64,000 nt of DNA from NCBI GenBank assembly GCA_963965975.1, contig OZ014420.1, positions 2,816,001-2,880,000 on the forward strand, in the 5' to 3' direction. Below are positions 63,219 through 64,000 of the stretch, piece by piece. Under the pieces are notes generated by a model. That model was given only the letters and a program-made list of their open reading frames with translations. It was not told the origin of the DNA and searched no databases. Origin of the DNA: Xestospongia bergquistia (Eukaryota > Porifera > Demospongiae > Haplosclerida > Petrosiidae). A program made the translations under genes and the position numbers. Position 1 is the first letter of the stretch, and each line of letters starts with the position of its first letter.

Positions 63219-64000
63219 CTTTATAAACTTCTCTCAATAGTCTAAACCTTCTAAAGTCTTTAACTTTAAGACTTTACAGCGTTAATGCAAACTAACTTAC
63301 TAAACTGTTAATAGCTGTTTATTTAGTTAGTGCCATAAAGTCCTTTAGAATGAGCAGTTTACTTTACAAACTTCTCTCAATAGTCTAAATATACTAAAGT
63401 CTTTAACTTAATGACTTTAGAGCGTTAATGCAAACTAACTTACTAAACTGTTAATAGCTGTTTATTTAGTTAGTGCCATAAAGGCCTTTAGACTGAGCAG
63501 TTTACTTTATAAACTTCACTCAATAGTCTAAATCTTCTAAAGTCTTAAACTTAAAGACTTTAGAGCGTAAATGCAAAGTAACTTACTAAACTGTTAGTAG
63601 CTGTTTATTTAGTTAGTGCCATAAAGTCCTTCAGACTGAGCAGTTTACATCATAAAATTCTCTCAATAGTCTAAACCTTCTAAGGTCTTTATCTTAAAGA
63701 CTTTGGAGCGTTAATGCAAACTAACTTAGTAAACTGTTAATAGCTGTTTATTTAGTTAGTGCCATAAAGTCCTTTAGACTGAGCAGTTTACTTTATAAAC
63801 TTCTCTCAATAGTCTAAATATACTGAAGTCTTTAACTTAATGACTTTAGAGCGTTAATGCAAACTAACTTACTAAACTGTTAATAGCTGTTTATTTAGTT
63901 TGTACCATAAAGTCCTTTAGACTGAGCAGTTTACTTTATAAACTTCTCTCAATAGTCTAAACCTTCTAAAGTCTTTAACTTAAAGACTTTAGAGCGTTAA
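63219..64000. repeat. Right end of the window, array continues
   Basis: About five and a half ordinary monomers, two of them carrying the taaatatact hinge with cttaatgac (near 63388 and 63817). The last monomer starts at 63966 and is cut by the window edge after 35 bases, in the CpG linker. Nothing indicates the array boundary. Confidence 0.85.

Larger units (their letters stand above)
1..64000. repeat. Satellite DNA array, 143-bp monomer, about 448 head-to-tail copies
   Basis: The motif ctaaagtc followed by its inverted partner gactttag recurs every 143 bases from base 3 to base 63966 without interruption. Early starts at 3, 146, 289, 432 and 575 are exactly 143 apart. The final start implies about 448 copies with a net loss of roughly 100 bases through small indels. 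All monomers have the same orientation. Base composition is about 30% G+C. The consensus has stop codons in all six frames within bases 1-35, and 143 is not a multiple of three, so no protein is encoded. Pure arrays of this length are typical of eukaryotic constitutive heterochromatin. Whether this one is centromeric, pericentromeric or subtelomeric cannot be told from sequence alone. The array continues beyond both ends of the window. Confidence 0.98.

Noticed and set aside
1..64000. Protein-coding genes
   Set aside because: The consensus has TAA or TAG in all three forward frames, and their complements in all three reverse frames, within monomer bases 1-35. Open frames are therefore limited to about one monomer, except where chance mutations remove stops.
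1..64000. CRISPR array, because of a regularly spaced palindromic element
   Set aside because: The sequence between palindromes is the same in every unit and is itself repetitive. A CRISPR array would have unique spacers of about 30-40 bp, and no cas genes are present.
1..64000. CENP-B box or telomeric repeats
   Set aside because: I found no match to the CENP-B box core (TTCG then A then CGGG) in the consensus, and no runs of TTAGGG, TTAGG or TTTAGGG type repeats.
1..64000. Assignment to the Tenebrio or Palorus 142-144 bp beetle satellites
   Set aside because: Only the monomer length agrees. The EcoRI site that I recall for the Tenebrio molitor monomer is not in this consensus, and I cannot compare the other sequences without a database search. 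A search of the consensus against satellite collections would decide.
1..64000. Replication origin iterons or a bacterial or plasmid origin
   Set aside because: The unit is 143 bp in about 448 copies with no initiator gene. That is far beyond iteron arrays and typical of eukaryotic satellite.
1..64000. Inverted blocks of monomers
   Set aside because: Every ctaaagtc start I followed is succeeded by agcgttaatgcaa-type linker on the plus strand. Apart from the short filler at 59.09 kb, no monomer runs on the minus strand.

Overview
The whole 64 kb window is one uninterrupted head-to-tail array of a single AT-rich satellite DNA. The monomer is 143 bp, and the consensus is about 30% G+C (43 of 143 bases counted by hand). 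Taking the first C of the motif ctaaagtc as monomer base 1, starts fall at 3, 146, 289, 432 and 575, and the last start is at 63966. That gives about 448 monomers averaging about 142.8 bp, because small deletions outnumber insertions. The array runs off both ends. I see no gene, RNA gene, transposon or non-satellite stretch longer than about 30 bp, and no inverted block of whole monomers. Coding is ruled out: the consensus has stop codons in all six frames within its first 35 bases.

A pure array this long points to a eukaryotic chromosome, in heterochromatin of centromeric, pericentromeric or subtelomeric type. The species cannot be read from the sequence. Several tenebrionid beetle satellites have monomers of about 142-144 bp, but that is a length resemblance only.

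Each monomer is built of three dyads. Palindrome A (bases 1-27) has perfect 13-bp arms around one C. Dyad B (41-81) pairs 13 of 15 positions around an 11-base loop. Dyad C (94-139) is nested, with 8-bp outer and 6-bp inner arms. Between A and B lies gcgttaatgc, whose only CpG is often CpA. A minority of copies carry the full palindrome gcgttaacgc instead.

Above the monomer, shared variants reveal a layered duplication history. (1) 0-19 kb is older and diverged, with a near-perfect 8-monomer duplication at 4.7-7.0 kb and smaller ones at 13.4 and 16.6-18.3 kb. (2) 19-43 kb is the recently amplified core. It holds a 4-monomer duplication at 19.3 kb, a 29-monomer (4145 bp) tandem duplication at 20.57-28.86 kb, and two paralogous superblocks (27.4-34.9 and 35.0-42.9 kb). 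Each superblock contains its own later tandem duplication, of 14 monomers (1998 bp) in one and 16 monomers (2287 bp) in the other. (3) 43-64 kb is again older. It has a 24-monomer (about 3.42 kb) duplication at 52.7-59 kb, one phase-breaking junction at 59.09 kb, and a block at 59.4-63.2 kb that is collinear with 9.3-13.1 kb about 50.1 kb away. Two short marker cassettes (X and Y) recur at five sites each, and in four of them X precedes Y.

I found no evidence of a novel enzymatic or defence system. The interest lies in the repeat architecture: regular dyads, CpG decay, nested duplication and one rearranged junction.
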